A stretch of DNA of 61,349 nt from Pseudomonas sp. GM78 (GCF_000282475.1 NZ_AKJF01000127.1:1-61349); one strand, 5' to 3'; numbered from the stretch's first letter, positions 49,907 through 61,349 are shown. Numbers and translations are program-made. Notes: generated by a model from the letters alone, not told the origin.

Positions 49907-52348
49907 ATGGACGCGCCATTGGCGCAGGAAAAACAGGTTTTGAAGAAATCCACCGCAGCACCCAAGACAGTTGTTCCACTCTGGCGCCAGCACTTGCACT
50001 ACCGCCTCAAGGAAGGTGCATTGATCGCCATCGGTGCGCTGTGCCTGTTCCTGATGATGGCCTTGCTGACCTATGGCAAGGACGATCCGGGCTGGAGCCA
50101 TAACAGCAAGATCGACGACGTACAGAACTTCGGCGGCCCGGCGGGCTCCTACAGCGCCGATATCCTGTTCATGGTGCTTGGTTACTTTGCCTACATCTTC
50201 CCGCTGTTGCTGGCGATCAAGGCCTATCAGATCTTCCGCCAGCGCCACGAGCCGTGGGAGTGGAGCGGCTGGCTGTTCTCCTGGCGCTTGATCGGCCTGG
50301 TGTTCCTGGTGCTGTCCGGTGCCGCGCTGGCGCACATCCATTTCCATGCCGCGACCGGTCTGCCGGCCGGCGCAGGCGGGGCGCTGGGCGAGAGCCTTGG
50401 CGACCTGGCGAAGAACGCGCTGAACATCCAGGGCAGCACGCTGCTGTTCATCGCCCTGTTCCTGTTCGGTCTCACGGTGTTCACCGACCTGTCATGGTTC
50501 AAGGTGATGGACGTCACCGGCAAGATCACCCTCGACCTGTTCGAATTGTTCCAGGGCGCCGCCAATCGCTGGTGGGCGGCCCGTAACGAGCGCAAGCAAC
50601 TGGTGGCGCAGCTGCGTGAAGTCGATGAGCGCGTGCACGATGTGGTCGCGCCGTCCGTCACCGACAAGCGTGAACAGGCCAAGGTCAAGGAGCGCCTGAT
50701 CGAACGCGAGCAAGCCCTGAGCAAGCACATGTCCGAGCGCGAGAAGCAGGTGCCGCCGGTGATCGCCCCGGCGCCACCCAAGCCGCCAGCGCCGAGCAAG
50801 CGCGTGGAAAAAGAAAAACAGGCGCCGTTGTTCGTCGACAGCGCCGTGGAAGGCACTTTGCCGCCGATCTCGATTCTCGACCCGGCGGAAAAGAAACAAC
50901 TCAATTACTCGCCCGAATCCCTGGCGGCCGTCGGCCACCTGCTGGAAATCAAGCTCAAGGAATTCGGCGTCGAAGTCACCGTGGATTCGATTCACCCGGG
51001 GCCGGTGATTACCCGTTACGAGATCCAGCCGGCGGCCGGGGTCAAGGTCAGCCGTATCTCCAACCTGGCGAAAGACCTGGCGCGTTCCCTGGCCGTGACC
51101 AGCGTGCGGGTGGTGGAAGTGATTCCGGGCAAGACCACGGTCGGTATCGAGATTCCCAACGAAGACCGGCAGATCGTGCGCTTTTCAGAAGTGCTGTCGA
51201 CCCCCGAGTACGACAACTTCAAGTCCCCGGTCACCCTGGCCCTGGGCCATGACATCGGCGGCAAGCCGGTGATCACTGACCTGGCGAAGATGCCGCACCT
51301 GCTGGTAGCCGGTACCACCGGTTCCGGTAAGTCGGTGGGTGTGAACGCGATGATCCTGTCGATCCTGTTCAAGTCCGGCCCGGATGACGCCAAGCTGATC
51401 ATGATCGACCCGAAAATGCTCGAACTGTCGATCTACGAAGGCATTCCGCACCTGCTGTGCCCGGTGGTCACCGACATGAAGGACGCCGCCAACGCCTTGC
51501 GCTGGAGCGTCGCCGAGATGGAGCGGCGTTACAAGCTGATGGCGAAGATGGGTGTGCGTAACCTGTCCGGCTTCAACGCCAAGGTCAAGGAAGCCCAGGA
51601 CGCCGGCGAGCCGTTGAGCGACCCGCTGTACAAGCGCGAAAGCATCCATGACGAAGCGCCATTGCTGCAGAAGCTGCCGACCATCGTGGTGGTTGTCGAC
51701 GAATTCGCCGACATGATGATGATCGTCGGCAAGAAGGTTGAAGAACTGATCGCCCGTATCGCCCAGAAGGCGCGGGCGGCGGGCATCCACCTGATCCTCG
51801 CGACCCAGCGTCCGTCGGTGGACGTGATCACCGGCCTGATCAAGGCGAACATCCCGACCCGTATGGCGTTCCAGGTGTCGAGCAAGATCGACTCGCGGAC
51901 CATTATCGACCAGGGCGGCGCCGAGCAACTGCTGGGTCACGGTGACATGTTGTACATGCCGCCGGGCACCAGCCTGCCGATCCGGGTTCACGGCGCGTTC
52001 GTGTCCGACGACGAGGTTCACCGCGTGGTCGAGGCCTGGAAACTGCGCGGTGCGCCGGAGTACAACGACGACATCCTCAACGGTGTCGAAGAGGCCGGCA
52101 GCGGCTTTGAAGGCAGCAGCGGTGGCGGCGATGGCGATGATCCCGAGGCCGACGCGCTGTATGACGAAGCAGTACAGTTCGTCCTGGAAAGCCGTCGCGC
52201 GTCCATCTCAGCGGTTCAGCGCAAGCTGAAGATCGGCTACAACCGCGCCGCACGCATGATCGAAGCCATGGAAATGGCCGGGGTTGTGACGTCCATGAAC
52301 ACCAACGGTTCGCGTGAAGTCCTGGCCCCCGGCCCGGTACGCGACTGA
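49907..52348 (+). CDS. ftsK: DNA translocase FtsK
   Basis: Septum-anchored DNA pump that resolves chromosome dimers at dif. The product is about 813 residues when the ATG at 49907 ([10 protein letters not shown]) is used. Four or five membrane helices occupy residues 25-190 or so, followed by a charged linker and the RecA-like motor with Walker [11 protein letters not shown] and Walker [15 protein letters not shown]-terminal winged-helix gamma domain ([27 protein letters not shown]) reads KOPS sequences. The linker is short compared with E. coli, as usual in Pseudomonas. The exact start is uncertain. Confidence 0.95.
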   Translation: MDAPLAQEKQVLKKSTAAPKTVVPLWRQHLHYRLKEGALIAIGALCLFLMMALLTYGKDDPGWSHNSKIDDVQNFGGPAGSYSADILFMVLGYFAYIFPLLLAIKAYQIFRQRHEPWEWSGWLFSWRLIGLVFLVLSGAALAHIHFHAATGLPAGAGGALGESLGDLAKNALNIQGSTLLFIALFLFGLTVFTDLSWFKVMDVTGKITLDLFELFQGAANRWWAARNERKQLVAQLREVDERVHDVVAPSVTDKREQAKVKERLIEREQALSKHMSEREKQVPPVIAPAPPKPPAPSKRVEKEKQAPLFVDSAVEGTLPPISILDPAEKKQLNYSPESLAAVGHLLEIKLKEFGVEVTVDSIHPGPVITRYEIQPAAGVKVSRISNLAKDLARSLAVTSVRVVEVIPGKTTVGIEIPNEDRQIVRFSEVLSTPEYDNFKSPVTLALGHDIGGKPVITDLAKMPHLLVAGTTGSGKSVGVNAMILSILFKSGPDDAKLIMIDPKMLELSIYEGIPHLLCPVVTDMKDAANALRWSVAEMERRYKLMAKMGVRNLSGFNAKVKEAQDAGEPLSDPLYKRESIHDEAPLLQKLPTIVVVVDEFADMMMIVGKKVEELIARIAQKARAAGIHLILATQRPSVDVITGLIKANIPTRMAFQVSSKIDSRTIIDQGGAEQLLGHGDMLYMPPGTSLPIRVHGAFVSDDEVHRVVEAWKLRGAPEYNDDILNGVEEAGSGFEGSSGGGDGDDPEADALYDEAVQFVLESRRASISAVQRKLKIGYNRAARMIEAMEMAGVVTSMNTNGSREVLAPGPVRD

Positions 52349-52416
52349 CCCGATACTGAAAAGGGGCGGCGCCTCGAGGCGCTGCCCGCACTCCCACGAA
52401 TGTTATGAGGACTCCC

Positions 52417-53040
52417 ATGCGTCTGATCCGCATGCTGTTGCTGCCGGTACTGGCTTTGAGCACGCTCTCGGCCCACGCCGATGACAAGGACGTGGCACGC
52501 CTGACCCAATTGCTGGAAAAATCCCAGACCCTGACCGCGCGTTTCTCCCAGCTGACCCTGGACGGCACCGGTACCCAGCTGCAGGAAACCGCCGGTGAGA
52601 TGTCGCTGCAGCGCCCGGGCCTGTTCTATTGGCACACCAATGCGCCAGCCGAGCAGACCATGGTCTCCGACGGTAAAAAGGTCACCCTGTGGGACCCGGA
52701 CCTGGAGCAGGCCACCATCAAGAACCTCGATCAGCGCCTGACCCAGACGCCAGCACTGCTGCTGTCCGGTGACGTTTCGAAGATCAGCCAGAGCTTCGAC
52801 ATCAGCGCCAAGGAAGCCGGCGGCGTGATCGACTTCACCTTGAAGCCGAAAACCAAGGACACCCTGTTCGACAGCCTGCGCCTGTCGTTCCGCAATGGCC
52901 TGGTCAATGACATGCAGCTGATCGACAGTGTCGGCCAGCGCACCAATATCCTGTTCACCGGGGTGAAGGCCAACGAGCCGATCCCGGCCTCCAAGTTCAA
53001 GTTCGACATTCCCAAGGGTGCGGACGTGATCCAGGAGTAA
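52417..53040 (+). CDS. lolA: Outer-membrane lipoprotein carrier LolA
   Basis: Periplasmic chaperone that carries lipoproteins from LolCDE to the outer membrane. The 207-residue precursor has a signal peptide ([21 protein letters not shown], then DDKDVARL). The mature part has [33 protein letters not shown], the family beta-sheet start. The ATG at 52417 was preferred to one four codons earlier because GAGGACTCCC lies at a suitable distance. It lies 68 bp after ftsK; ftsK-lolA-rarA is a common order. Confidence 0.95.
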   Translation: MRLIRMLLLPVLALSTLSAHADDKDVARLTQLLEKSQTLTARFSQLTLDGTGTQLQETAGEMSLQRPGLFYWHTNAPAEQTMVSDGKKVTLWDPDLEQATIKNLDQRLTQTPALLLSGDVSKISQSFDISAKEAGGVIDFTLKPKTKDTLFDSLRLSFRNGLVNDMQLIDSVGQRTNILFTGVKANEPIPASKFKFDIPKGADVIQE

Positions 53041-53048
53041 TCACCGAA

Positions 53049-53142
53049 CCTGTGGGAGCGGGCTTGCCCGCGATGGCGGTTTGTCAGGCACATTGATGCT
53101 GGATGTGCCGACGCTATCGCGGGCAAGCCCGCTCCCACAGGG
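53049..53142. repeat. REPIN, GCGGGCAAGCCCGC type
   Basis: TGTGGGAGCGGGCTTGCCCGCGA and the inverted copy, about 48 bp apart, between lolA and rarA. Similar to the doublets at 4681 and 33664. Confidence 0.92.
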
Positions 53143-53184
53143 ATCTGATAGGCATCAGGACCCAGTGAGGTTTCATAAGTTGTG

Positions 53185-54507
53185 ATGGACCTGTTTCGCA
53201 GTGCCCCGATCGCCCAGCCCCTGGCCGCCCGCTTACGCGCGACCAACCTGGACGAGTATGTCGGTCAGGAACACGTGCTCGCTCGCGGCAAGCCCTTGCG
53301 CGAAGCGCTGGAGCAGGGTGCCCTGCATTCGATGATTTTCTGGGGGCCGCCCGGGGTGGGCAAGACCACCCTGGCGCGGCTGCTCGCGGAAGTCTCGGAG
53401 GCGCATTTCGAAACGGTGTCGGCGGTGCTCGCCGGGGTGAAGGAAATCCGTCAGGCGGTGGAAATCGCCAAGCAGCAGGCCGCCCAGTACGGCCGGCGAA
53501 CGATTCTGTTCGTCGACGAAGTGCACCGCTTCAACAAGTCCCAGCAGGATGCGTTCCTGCCGTATGTCGAAGACGGCACGCTGATTTTCATCGGCGCGAC
53601 CACGGAAAACCCCTCGTTCGAACTCAACAACGCCTTGCTGTCCCGCGCGCGGGTCTATGTGCTCAAAAGCCTCGACGAAACCGCGTTGCGCAAACTGGTG
53701 CATCGCGCGCTGACCGAAGAGCGCGGCCTGGGCAAGCGCAACCTGACCCTCAGCGACGAAGGCTTCCAGATGCTCTTGTCGGCCGCCGATGGCGATGGCC
53801 GGCGCTTGCTCAACCTACTGGAAAACGCCTCGGACCTGGCTGAAGACAACAGCGAGATCGGCACCGAGCTGCTGCAAAGCCTGCTCGGTGATACCCGTCG
53901 GCGTTTCGACAAGGGTGGCGAAGCGTTCTACGACCAGATCTCCGCGCTGCACAAATCCGTGCGTGGCTCCAACCCCGACGGTGCGTTGTACTGGTTCGCG
54001 CGCATGATCGATGGCGGTTGCGATCCGCTGTACCTGGCCCGACGCGTGGTGCGCATGGCCAGCGAAGACATCGGCAATGCCGACCCGCGTGCGCTGAGCC
54101 TGTGCCTGGCGGCGTGGGAAGTGCAGGAGCGCCTCGGCAGCCCCGAAGGCGAGCTGGCGGTGGCGCAGGCCATCACCTATCTGGCTTGCGCGCCGAAAAG
54201 CAACGCGGTGTACATGGGCTTCAAGACCGCACTGCGTGCCGCCGCCGAACACGGTTCGCTGGAAGTGCCGCTGCACCTGCGCAATGCGCCGACCAAGCTG
54301 ATGAAACAGCTCGGCTACGGCGACGAATACCGTTATGCCCACGACGAGCCCGATGCCTACGCCGCCGGGGAAGACTACTTTCCGGAAGAACTCGACCCTA
54401 TCCCGTTCTATCAGCCGGTGCCCCGTGGCCTGGAGCTGAAGATTGGCGAAAAGCTCAATCACCTGGCGAAACTTGACCGTTTGAGCCCCCGGCAGCGGAG
54501 AAAATAG
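53185..54507 (+). CDS. rarA: Replication-associated recombination protein RarA
   Basis: Clamp-loader-like AAA+ ATPase (MgsA) acting at stalled forks; 440 residues. Walker [10 protein letters not shown] near residue 56, Walker [10 protein letters not shown], sensor GATTENPS. The C-terminal part is the MgsA helical domain. The ATG at 53185 was chosen over a GTG one codon earlier. Its TAG overlaps the crcB GTG by one base. Confidence 0.95.
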   Translation: MDLFRSAPIAQPLAARLRATNLDEYVGQEHVLARGKPLREALEQGALHSMIFWGPPGVGKTTLARLLAEVSEAHFETVSAVLAGVKEIRQAVEIAKQQAAQYGRRTILFVDEVHRFNKSQQDAFLPYVEDGTLIFIGATTENPSFELNNALLSRARVYVLKSLDETALRKLVHRALTEERGLGKRNLTLSDEGFQMLLSAADGDGRRLLNLLENASDLAEDNSEIGTELLQSLLGDTRRRFDKGGEAFYDQISALHKSVRGSNPDGALYWFARMIDGGCDPLYLARRVVRMASEDIGNADPRALSLCLAAWEVQERLGSPEGELAVAQAITYLACAPKSNAVYMGFKTALRAAAEHGSLEVPLHLRNAPTKLMKQLGYGDEYRYAHDEPDAYAAGEDYFPEELDPIPFYQPVPRGLELKIGEKLNHLAKLDRLSPRQRRK

Positions 54508-54881
54508 TGCTTCCCCTGATCCTTGCGGTTTCCGCCGGCGGTGTGGCCGGCACCTTGCTACGCTTTGCCACGGGTAACTGGATCAACGCTAATTGGCCGC
54601 GGCACTTCTATACCGCGACGCTGGCCGTTAATATCGTCGGCTGTTTGCTGATCGGCGTTTTATACGGTCTGTTTTTGCTACGCCCGGAGGTGCCGATCGA
54701 GGTGCGCGCCGGGTTGATCGTCGGCTTCCTCGGAGGGCTGACGACTTTTTCATCCTTTTCACTGGATACGGTGCGCCTGCTGGAAAGCGGGCAGGTGCCG
54801 CTGGCCCTGGGCTATGCTGCCATCAGCGTATTCGGCGGGCTGCTCGCCACCTGGGCTGGCCTGTCCTTGACCAAACTTTGA
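54507..54881 (+). CDS. crcB: Fluoride ion channel CrcB (Fluc)
   Basis: Small inner-membrane protein of 124 residues that exports fluoride. Four hydrophobic helices are visible, with the family core [16 protein letters not shown] near the start and [15 protein letters not shown] in the middle, which has the Phe-rich conduction motif. The GTG start overlaps the rarA stop. No fluoride riboswitch is seen upstream, so its expression seems to follow rarA. Confidence 0.94.
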   Translation: MLPLILAVSAGGVAGTLLRFATGNWINANWPRHFYTATLAVNIVGCLLIGVLYGLFLLRPEVPIEVRAGLIVGFLGGLTTFSSFSLDTVRLLESGQVPLALGYAAISVFGGLLATWAGLSLTKL

Positions 54882-54884
54882 TAA

Positions 54885-56177
<1,293 letters not shown>

Positions 56178-57572
56178 ATGAACTATCTGCCGCTGTTCCA
56201 TAACCTTCGCGGCAGTCGTGTGTTGGTCGTCGGTGGGGGGGAAATTGCCTTGCGCAAATCCCGCCTGCTGGCCGATGCCGGTGCGCTGCTGCGGGTGGTC
56301 GCACCTGAAATCGAAACGCAGCTGCGCGAACTGGTCAGCGCCAGCGCTGGCGAGTGCCTGACGCGCGGTTACCTCGAGACGGATCTGGACGGTTGCGCGC
56401 TGATCATTGCCGCCACCGACGACGAAGCGCTCAATGCTCAAGTGTCCGCCGATGCCCATCGGCGTTGCGTGCCGGTCAATGTGGTGGACGCGCCGGCCTT
56501 GTGCAGCGTGATCTTCCCGGCCATCGTCGACCGTTCGCCGCTGATCATTGCCGTGTCCAGCGGTGGCGATGCGCCGGTGCTGGCGCGTTTGATCCGCGCC
56601 AAGATCGAAACCTGGATTCCTTCGACCTACGGTCAGCTGGCTGACCTGGCGGCGGGTTTCCGTCACCAGGTGAAAAAGCTGTTCCCGGACGTGCAGCAAC
56701 GTCGCGCGTTCTGGGAAGACGTGTTCCAGGGCCCGATTGCCGACCGGCAACTGGCCGGGCAGGGCGGCGAAGCCGAGCGTTTGCTGCAGGCGAAAATCGC
56801 TGGAGAAGCGCCGGTGGCCACCGGTGAGGTGTATCTGGTGGGTGCCGGTCCCGGTGATCCGGACCTGCTGACCTTCCGTGCCCTGCGCCTGATGCAGCAA
56901 GCCGACGTGGTGCTGTACGACCGCTTGGTCGCACCGGCGATTCTCGAGTTGTGCCGGCGCGATGCCGAGCGTGTCTACGTCGGCAAGCGCCGCGCCGATC
57001 ACGCCGTGCCGCAGGACCAGATCAACCAACAATTGGTCGATCTGGCGAAGCAAGGCAAGCGTGTGGTGCGGTTGAAGGGCGGCGATCCGTTCATCTTCGG
57101 CCGTGGCGGTGAAGAGATCGAAGAACTGGCGGCCCATGGCATCCCGTTCCAGGTCGTACCGGGCATCACGGCTGCCAGCGGTTGTGCGGCCTATGCCGGA
57201 ATTCCGCTGACTCACCGTGATTACGCACAGTCGGTGCGGTTCATTACCGGCCACCTGAAGGACGGTTCCACCGATCTGCCGTGGGCCGATCTGGTCGCGC
57301 CGGCGCAGACTCTGGTGTTCTACATGGGGCTGGTGGGCTTGCCGAGCATCTGCGAACAGTTGATCAAGCATGGTCGCGGCGCGGATACCCCGGCGGCGTT
57401 GATCCAGCAGGGCACCACGGTCAATCAGCGGGTGTTTACCGGCACGTTGGCGGACCTGCCACGGCTGGTGGCGGAGCATGAAGTGCATGCGCCGACGTTG
57501 GTGATCGTTGGGGAAGTGGTGCAACTGCGCGAGAAACTGGCGTGGTTTGAAGGGGCTCAATCACAAGTCTGA
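56178..57572 (+). CDS. cysG: Siroheme synthase CysG (fused)
   Basis: Trifunctional enzyme of 464 residues that turns uroporphyrinogen III into siroheme, the cofactor of sulfite and nitrite reductases. The N-terminal third is the dehydrogenase/ferrochelatase ([20 protein letters not shown]). The C-terminal part is the uroporphyrinogen-III C-methyltransferase with [14 protein letters not shown] near residue 219 and [13 protein letters not shown]. The ATG starts one base after the serS TAA, so ribosomes may re-initiate. Confidence 0.97.
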   Translation: MNYLPLFHNLRGSRVLVVGGGEIALRKSRLLADAGALLRVVAPEIETQLRELVSASAGECLTRGYLETDLDGCALIIAATDDEALNAQVSADAHRRCVPVNVVDAPALCSVIFPAIVDRSPLIIAVSSGGDAPVLARLIRAKIETWIPSTYGQLADLAAGFRHQVKKLFPDVQQRRAFWEDVFQGPIADRQLAGQGGEAERLLQAKIAGEAPVATGEVYLVGAGPGDPDLLTFRALRLMQQADVVLYDRLVAPAILELCRRDAERVYVGKRRADHAVPQDQINQQLVDLAKQGKRVVRLKGGDPFIFGRGGEEIEELAAHGIPFQVVPGITAASGCAAYAGIPLTHRDYAQSVRFITGHLKDGSTDLPWADLVAPAQTLVFYMGLVGLPSICEQLIKHGRGADTPAALIQQGTTVNQRVFTGTLADLPRLVAEHEVHAPTLVIVGEVVQLREKLAWFEGAQSQV

Positions 57573-57589
57573 ACACCGCATTGGCCCCA

Positions 57590-57681
57590 TCGCTGGCAAG
57601 CCAGCTCCCACAGGTTCTTTGGTGAAGCTGCAATCTCTGGCATCACACAAATCCCTGTGGGAGCTGGCTTGCCAGCGATGA
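57590..57681. repeat. REPIN, GCTGGCAAGCCAGC type
   Basis: ATCGCTGGCAAGCCAGCTCCCACA and its inverted copy, about 43 bp apart, between the converging cysG and the glutathione transferase gene. It may act as a shared terminator; no other hairpin with a T-run was found there. Confidence 0.92.
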
Positions 57682-57699
57682 GGCCCTCAAAAACAAATC

Positions 57700-58698
57700 T
57701 CAGGCCTTGCGCCAAACCCCTTTCCCGCTCAACCGCTCCCGATCATGGGCCGCGGTGAAATCCTGCTGCGGCCCTTTGGGCACGATCCCCGTCGGGTTGA
57801 TGGTCTTGTGGCTGCCGTAGTAGTGGTTTTTGATGTGTTCGAAATCCACCGTCTCGGCAATCCCCGGCCACTGGTAAATCTCCCGCAGCCAGTTCGACAG
57901 GTTCGGATAATCGGCAATGCGCCGCAGGTTGCACTTGAAGTGACCGAAATACACCGCGTCGAAACGAATCAGCGTGGTGAACAGGCGAATGTCCGCTTCG
58001 GTCAGGTACTCGCCGGTCAGGTAACGGTTGGCACTTAACAACTGCTCCAGCCGATCCAGTTCTGCGAACAGTTCATCGAAGGCTTGTTCATAAGCGGATT
58101 GCGAGGTGGCAAACCCGGCGCGGTACACGCCGTTGTTCACTACCGGATAGATCCGCTCGTTCAGCGCGTCAATCTCGCCGCGCAACGGTGCCGGATAGAA
58201 ATCAAGGCCATTGCCGGTCAGCTCATCGAAGGCGCCATTGAACATGCGGATGATTTCCGCCGACTCATTGTTGACGATGCGCTTTTGCTGTTTGTCCCAG
58301 AGCACCGGCACCGTGACGCGGCCCGTGTAGTCGGCGGTATCGGCGGTGTAGCGCTGGTGCATGAAGTCAAAGTGATCGAGTTTGTCGCCGGTGGAGCCGT
58401 GGGACTTGTCGAACGTCCAGCCGTTCTCCAGCATCAGGTAGCTGACCACCGACACATCGATCAGGCTTTCCAGGCCCTTGAGTTTGCGCAGGATCAGCGT
58501 GCGATGGGCCCACGGACAGGCGAGGGATACGTAGAGGTGATAGCGCCCAGGGTCGGCGGCAAAACCACCGATGCCACTGGGGCCGGGTTGGCCGTCAGCG
58601 GTGACCCAGTTTCGGCGCTGCGCCTGTTCGCGCTGGAACGTGCCGTCCTTGCTTTCGTACCATTTGTCCTGCCAGCGACCTTCAACTAACAAACCCAT
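57700..58698 (-). CDS. yqjG: Glutathionyl-hydroquinone reductase (Xi-class GST)
   Basis: Reduces glutathionyl-hydroquinones to hydroquinones and is taken to protect against quinones. The 332-residue protein has the catalytic CPW (LACPWAHRTLILRKL) near residue 60, the mark of the Xi class, and a long C-terminal helical domain. The N-terminal extension of about 50 residues is usual for the family. It stands alone after a divergent or weak promoter region. Confidence 0.92.
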   Translation of the reverse strand: MGLLVEGRWQDKWYESKDGTFQREQAQRRNWVTADGQPGPSGIGGFAADPGRYHLYVSLACPWAHRTLILRKLKGLESLIDVSVVSYLMLENGWTFDKSHGSTGDKLDHFDFMHQRYTADTADYTGRVTVPVLWDKQQKRIVNNESAEIIRMFNGAFDELTGNGLDFYPAPLRGEIDALNERIYPVVNNGVYRAGFATSQSAYEQAFDELFAELDRLEQLLSANRYLTGEYLTEADIRLFTTLIRFDAVYFGHFKCNLRRIADYPNLSNWLREIYQWPGIAETVDFEHIKNHYYGSHKTINPTGIVPKGPQQDFTAAHDRERLSGKGVWRKA

Positions 58699-58788
58699 GT
58701 CCGAGACTCCTCAACCGATAAGCGTTGGAGAGGAGTCTATGCTGATAGGTTCGATAAAATAGCGCAAAGTTTGCCGGGTTATGATCGA

Positions 58789-59790
58789 CTAAATCGATTT
58801 ATCCCGCGCGTCCCAGAATTTCTGGGCGGTCTCGAACGCCTGCTCGCGACTCTGGCCAAGGCCCCGCAGCGCCAGGGCCATGGTCGAGATCAGGGCCATT
58901 TGCGGGTAGCTGTCTACCACATCGCCACGCCACACGGCCTTCAGGTGCGCCGGTTCCAGGCTGGCGGGCTTGACGTGGCGCTGGCTCGACAGTTGCGGCC
59001 ACTCCTCATCCCAGCTCTCGCCGCCGCTGGTGCCGTACAGGTGACTGTCGGCGTCGGGGTTGATCTCGATCTCGCCGCCATCGCCCTTGACCACGATCGC
59101 GGTGTCGCCGAGCAGTCCGCTGGCATCGCGATGCACCGCCTGGTAACCGGGGTGGAAGATGCTTTGCAGGCCGCAACGGGCGCCCAGCGGGTTGAGAATC
59201 CGCGCCAGCGAGTGGATCGGCGAGCGCAGGCCGAGGGTGTTGCGCAGGTCGATCATGCGTTGCAGTTGCGGTGCCCAGTCCACCAACGGCATGAAGGCCA
59301 GGCCGCCGTTGTCCAGCGCCACGCCGACTTGCTGCCAGTCGCGGCACAACGGGATGTTCAGCTCATCGAGCAATTGTTCACTGTAGAGCCGACCGGCGGT
59401 GTGCGCGCCGCCGCCGTGCATGAACACCCGCACACCGTTCTGCGCCAGGCACTTGGCCGCCAGCATGTACCACGACAGATGCCGCTTCTTGCCGGCATAG
59501 GTCGGCCAGTCGAGGTCGACCGCCAGTGCCGGCGCTTTTAAGCGTTCGCGCAGGGCCTCGGTAAAACCTGCCATTTCCTGCGCGCTTTCTTCCTTGTGGC
59601 GCAACAGCATCAGGAACGCGCCGAGCTGGGTGTCCTCGACCTTGTCGTCGAGCACCATGCCCATGGCGGTGCGGGCTTCTTCACGCGTCAGGTCGCGGGC
59701 GCCACGCTTGCCTTTGCCGAGGATGCGCACGAATTGGGCGAACGGGTGCTCGGCAGGCGTTTCGAGGGTCAACGCTGGGTAGTCGGTCAT
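58789..59790 (-). CDS. ybiB: TrpD2/YbiB-family protein
   Basis: A 333-residue member of the anthranilate phosphoribosyltransferase superfamily that lacks a role in tryptophan synthesis. E. coli YbiB binds nucleic acids without sequence specificity. GKGKRGARDLTREEARTAM and VFMHGGGAHTAGR are seen. The ATG at 59790 overlaps the tusE stop as ATGA, so it is the last gene of the tus operon. This coupling suggests, but does not show, a role in tRNA or RNA metabolism. Confidence 0.9.
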   Translation of the reverse strand: MTDYPALTLETPAEHPFAQFVRILGKGKRGARDLTREEARTAMGMVLDDKVEDTQLGAFLMLLRHKEESAQEMAGFTEALRERLKAPALAVDLDWPTYAGKKRHLSWYMLAAKCLAQNGVRVFMHGGGAHTAGRLYSEQLLDELNIPLCRDWQQVGVALDNGGLAFMPLVDWAPQLQRMIDLRNTLGLRSPIHSLARILNPLGARCGLQSIFHPGYQAVHRDASGLLGDTAIVVKGDGGEIEINPDADSHLYGTSGGESWDEEWPQLSSQRHVKPASLEPAHLKAVWRGDVVDSYPQMALISTMALALRGLGQSREQAFETAQKFWDARDKSI

Positions 59791-60122
59791 AAGCAATTCG
59801 TCGGTTTGGGCAGGCCCGCCAGTTTCGCGGCGAGTTTGGCAGGGGTGCCTTTGAACAGTCGGTTCAGGTGCAGGCTGTTGCCTTTGTCCGGGCCGAGTTT
59901 CAATGCGGTGTACTTGATCAGCGGCCGGGTGGCCGGCGACAACTGGAATTCAGCGTAGAAGCTGCGCAGCAGTTCGAGGATTTCCCAGTGCTCGGGGCTC
60001 AACTCGATGTCTTCGGCGGCGGCCAGGGCACTGGCGACGTCCGCCGACCAGTCACTGAGCTCCAGCAGGAAACCGTCCTTGTCCAGCTCGATGGCGCGCG
60101 CGCCGACCGTCAATACATTCAT
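59787..60122 (-). CDS. tusE: Sulfur relay protein TusE (DsrC-like)
   Basis: Last carrier of the Tus relay; takes persulfide from TusBCD to MnmA. The 111-residue protein ends PKPTNCL with the essential penultimate cysteine. The start MNVLTVGARAIELD at 60122 overlaps the tusB stop. Overlaps at both ends show tight coupling. Confidence 0.95.
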   Translation of the reverse strand: MNVLTVGARAIELDKDGFLLELSDWSADVASALAAAEDIELSPEHWEILELLRSFYAEFQLSPATRPLIKYTALKLGPDKGNSLHLNRLFKGTPAKLAAKLAGLPKPTNCL

Positions 60123-60412
60123 AGCCAGCTGTTGACCTTGTCGTGGTGGATCGACAGTTCGACGAAGGCCGGATAATCGACAGCCGTTGCCCAGTCCGGA
60201 ACCTCGATAGCCCGGGCCTGGGCATCTTCGGCCAGAACGTAGAGCGGCAGACCGCGGGCATTCAGCGCCGTGAAAGGTGCGGTGCCTGGCTGCAGGGCAT
60301 AGGCCGCGTCGCCACACAGCAGCAGCGCGTCGTTGTTACCGATCACTCGCAGGCAACTGTTCAGGCGGTCGTCGCCGAACGGGGAATGAGACAACACATG
60401 CAAAGTCGACAT
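60119..60412 (-). CDS. tusB: Sulfur relay protein TusB (DsrH-like)
   Basis: Subunit of the TusBCD heterohexamer, 97 residues. It starts MSTLHVLSHSPFGDDRL, typical of TusB/DsrH. It overlaps tusC by one base and tusE by four bases. Confidence 0.94.
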   Translation of the reverse strand: MSTLHVLSHSPFGDDRLNSCLRVIGNNDALLLCGDAAYALQPGTAPFTALNARGLPLYVLAEDAQARAIEVPDWATAVDYPAFVELSIHHDKVNSWL

Positions 60413-60774
60413 CAGAGGGTGATCACCTGGTCGTAACGGTCAATGAGCGCAGTGATTTCGTGGGCGGCCAATACGCGGGCTTCCTCCAGCGACAAGGCGC
60501 CAGGGTCCAGGCCACGTTCGGCAGCGCTGTCGGCACAGACAAACAGTTCTTCGACGCCGAACATCGGCAGTGCCTGCAGGTTGGCACTCAGGTCTTTCTG
60601 TTGCAGGGCCTTGGCGCTCTGACGGGTGGCGAGCTGGAATACGCCGTCGTCGAGAAACAGCAGGCCGATCGGCAGATCGAAGGCGCCGCCCGCCAGGACG
60701 ATGTCCAGCGCTTCCCGCGCGCCCGGCCCGGACCACGGCGACTGGCGGCTGATGATCAGCAAGGATTTGGCCAT
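60412..60774 (-). CDS. tusC: Sulfur relay protein TusC (DsrF-like)
   Basis: Subunit of TusBCD, 120 residues. It starts MAKSLLIISRQSPWSGPGAREALD, as in TusC/DsrF. The ATG at 60774 is separated from the tusD stop by one base; a GTG three codons earlier is less likely. Confidence 0.94.
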   Translation of the reverse strand: MAKSLLIISRQSPWSGPGAREALDIVLAGGAFDLPIGLLFLDDGVFQLATRQSAKALQQKDLSANLQALPMFGVEELFVCADSAAERGLDPGALSLEEARVLAAHEITALIDRYDQVITL

Positions 60775-60775
60775 G

Positions 60776-61168
60776 TCACGCACCTCCGAAGCAGATCAGG
60801 CGGTCCGCGTCTTGCACCGCATCATGCAACTGGCCGAGCCCGGACAATTCCCACGGCGCACCGACGGCGACAGCCTCGCGTTGGTAGCGCTTGGCTTCTT
60901 CCTCGTTCAACACCCCACGGCGCAAGGCGGCGGCGATGCACACCACGCCATCGAGCTGGTTTTCGCCGACGAAGGTGCGCCATTGTTTGGGTACATCCAG
61001 CTCGTCCTGGGGCGTGACCACGCTGCTGGAGGCGTTGTACACGCCATCCTGGTAGAAAAACAGCCGGACAATCTCATGCCCGCCGGCGAGCAGCGCCTGG
61101 GCGAACAGCAAGGCGCGGCGCGAGGAGGGCGCATGGGCGGCGGAAAATACGGCGATGGCGAACTTCAT
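60776..61168 (-). CDS. tusD: Sulfur relay protein TusD (DsrE-like)
   Basis: Sulfur-accepting subunit of TusBCD, 130 residues. The active cysteine is in LDGVVCIAAALRRG near residue 78. It begins MKFAIAVFSAAHAPSS at 61168; the frame is open ten codons further but the family starts here. First gene of the tusDCBE-ybiB operon. Confidence 0.95.
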   Translation of the reverse strand: MKFAIAVFSAAHAPSSRRALLFAQALLAGGHEIVRLFFYQDGVYNASSSVVTPQDELDVPKQWRTFVGENQLDGVVCIAAALRRGVLNEEEAKRYQREAVAVGAPWELSGLGQLHDAVQDADRLICFGGA

Positions 61169-61245
61169 GGCGGACTCGATCAGCGAAACTGCGGCCATGA
61201 TAAAGCTTTATCGGCGTTGGGGCTAAATCGATGTCGCCTATACGG

Positions 61246-61345
61246 GCCCCATCGCTGGCAAGCCAGCTCCCACAGGGTTTGCGATGAACCTGCGATCTTA
61301 GGCATCCCACAAAGCCTTGTGGGAGCTGGCTTGCCAGCGATGGCG
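61246..61345. repeat. REPIN, GCTGGCAAGCCAGC type
   Basis: ATCGCTGGCAAGCCAGCTCCCACA and its inverted copy, about 49 bp apart, just upstream of tusD at the right edge of the window. Same class as at 39205 and 57590. Confidence 0.92.
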
Positions 61346-61349
61346 GCCT

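Noticed and set aside
54400-54506. Fluoride riboswitch upstream of crcB
   Set aside because: crcB starts inside the rarA stop, so the region is coding sequence and shows no riboswitch core.

Overview
The window is chromosomal DNA from a fluorescent-type Pseudomonas, most likely of the P. fluorescens complex. The evidence is the high-GC coding style, a 13-subunit nuo operon with a fused nuoCD, adjacent genes for monomeric and dimeric isocitrate dehydrogenase, and many paired REP palindromes (REPINs) of the kinds common in this group. There are about 49 intact protein genes. I saw no tRNA, rRNA, CRISPR array or intact insertion sequence.

Layout. Positions 20-4594 hold ppiB-lpxH (minus) diverging from glnS-cysS (plus). 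Positions 4785-12940 hold an AcoR-like sigma-54 activator diverging from a six-gene ABC importer operon of the GlpSTPQ-DUF2160-GlpV (glycerol) type. A sigma-54 promoter and an array of TGTTCA half-sites lie between them. Positions 12990-15300 are the only clearly accessory part: an AT-rich orphan gene and the decayed end of a group II intron lie between two imperfect 85-bp direct repeats, followed by a VapC/Phd-type toxin-antitoxin pair and a truncated remnant resembling an XRE antitoxin. Positions 15381-30320 are nuoA-N (respiratory complex I, minus). Next come aceA, an orphan secretin-domain periplasmic protein, a GNAT acetyltransferase overlapping the ribosomal oxygenase gene roxA, purB, hflD-mnmA, a Nudix hydrolase and idh, all on minus. 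icd diverges from idh. After cspD come clpS-clpA (plus), then infA, bpt, aat and trxB (minus). Positions 49907-57572 are ftsK, lolA, rarA, crcB, serS and cysG (plus). The window ends with a glutathionyl-hydroquinone reductase gene and tusD-tusC-tusB-tusE-ybiB (minus).

How the genes connect. aceA, idh and icd together control the isocitrate branch point between the TCA cycle and the glyoxylate shunt, next to complex I, which oxidises the NADH made by the cycle. ClpS, ClpA, Aat and Bpt are the bacterial N-degron pathway: two transferases that attach leucine or phenylalanine, the adaptor, and the unfoldase. TusD, TusC, TusB and TusE hand sulfur to MnmA for 2-thiouridine in tRNA. roxA, infA, glnS, cysS and serS also belong to translation.

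Most of the window is ordinary core genome. The points I find most worth following are the complementary loss of ATPase motifs in the two ABC subunits, the regulated promoter architecture in front of them, the decayed intron and orphan gene in the repeat-bounded islet, and a structured untranslated stretch upstream of aceA.
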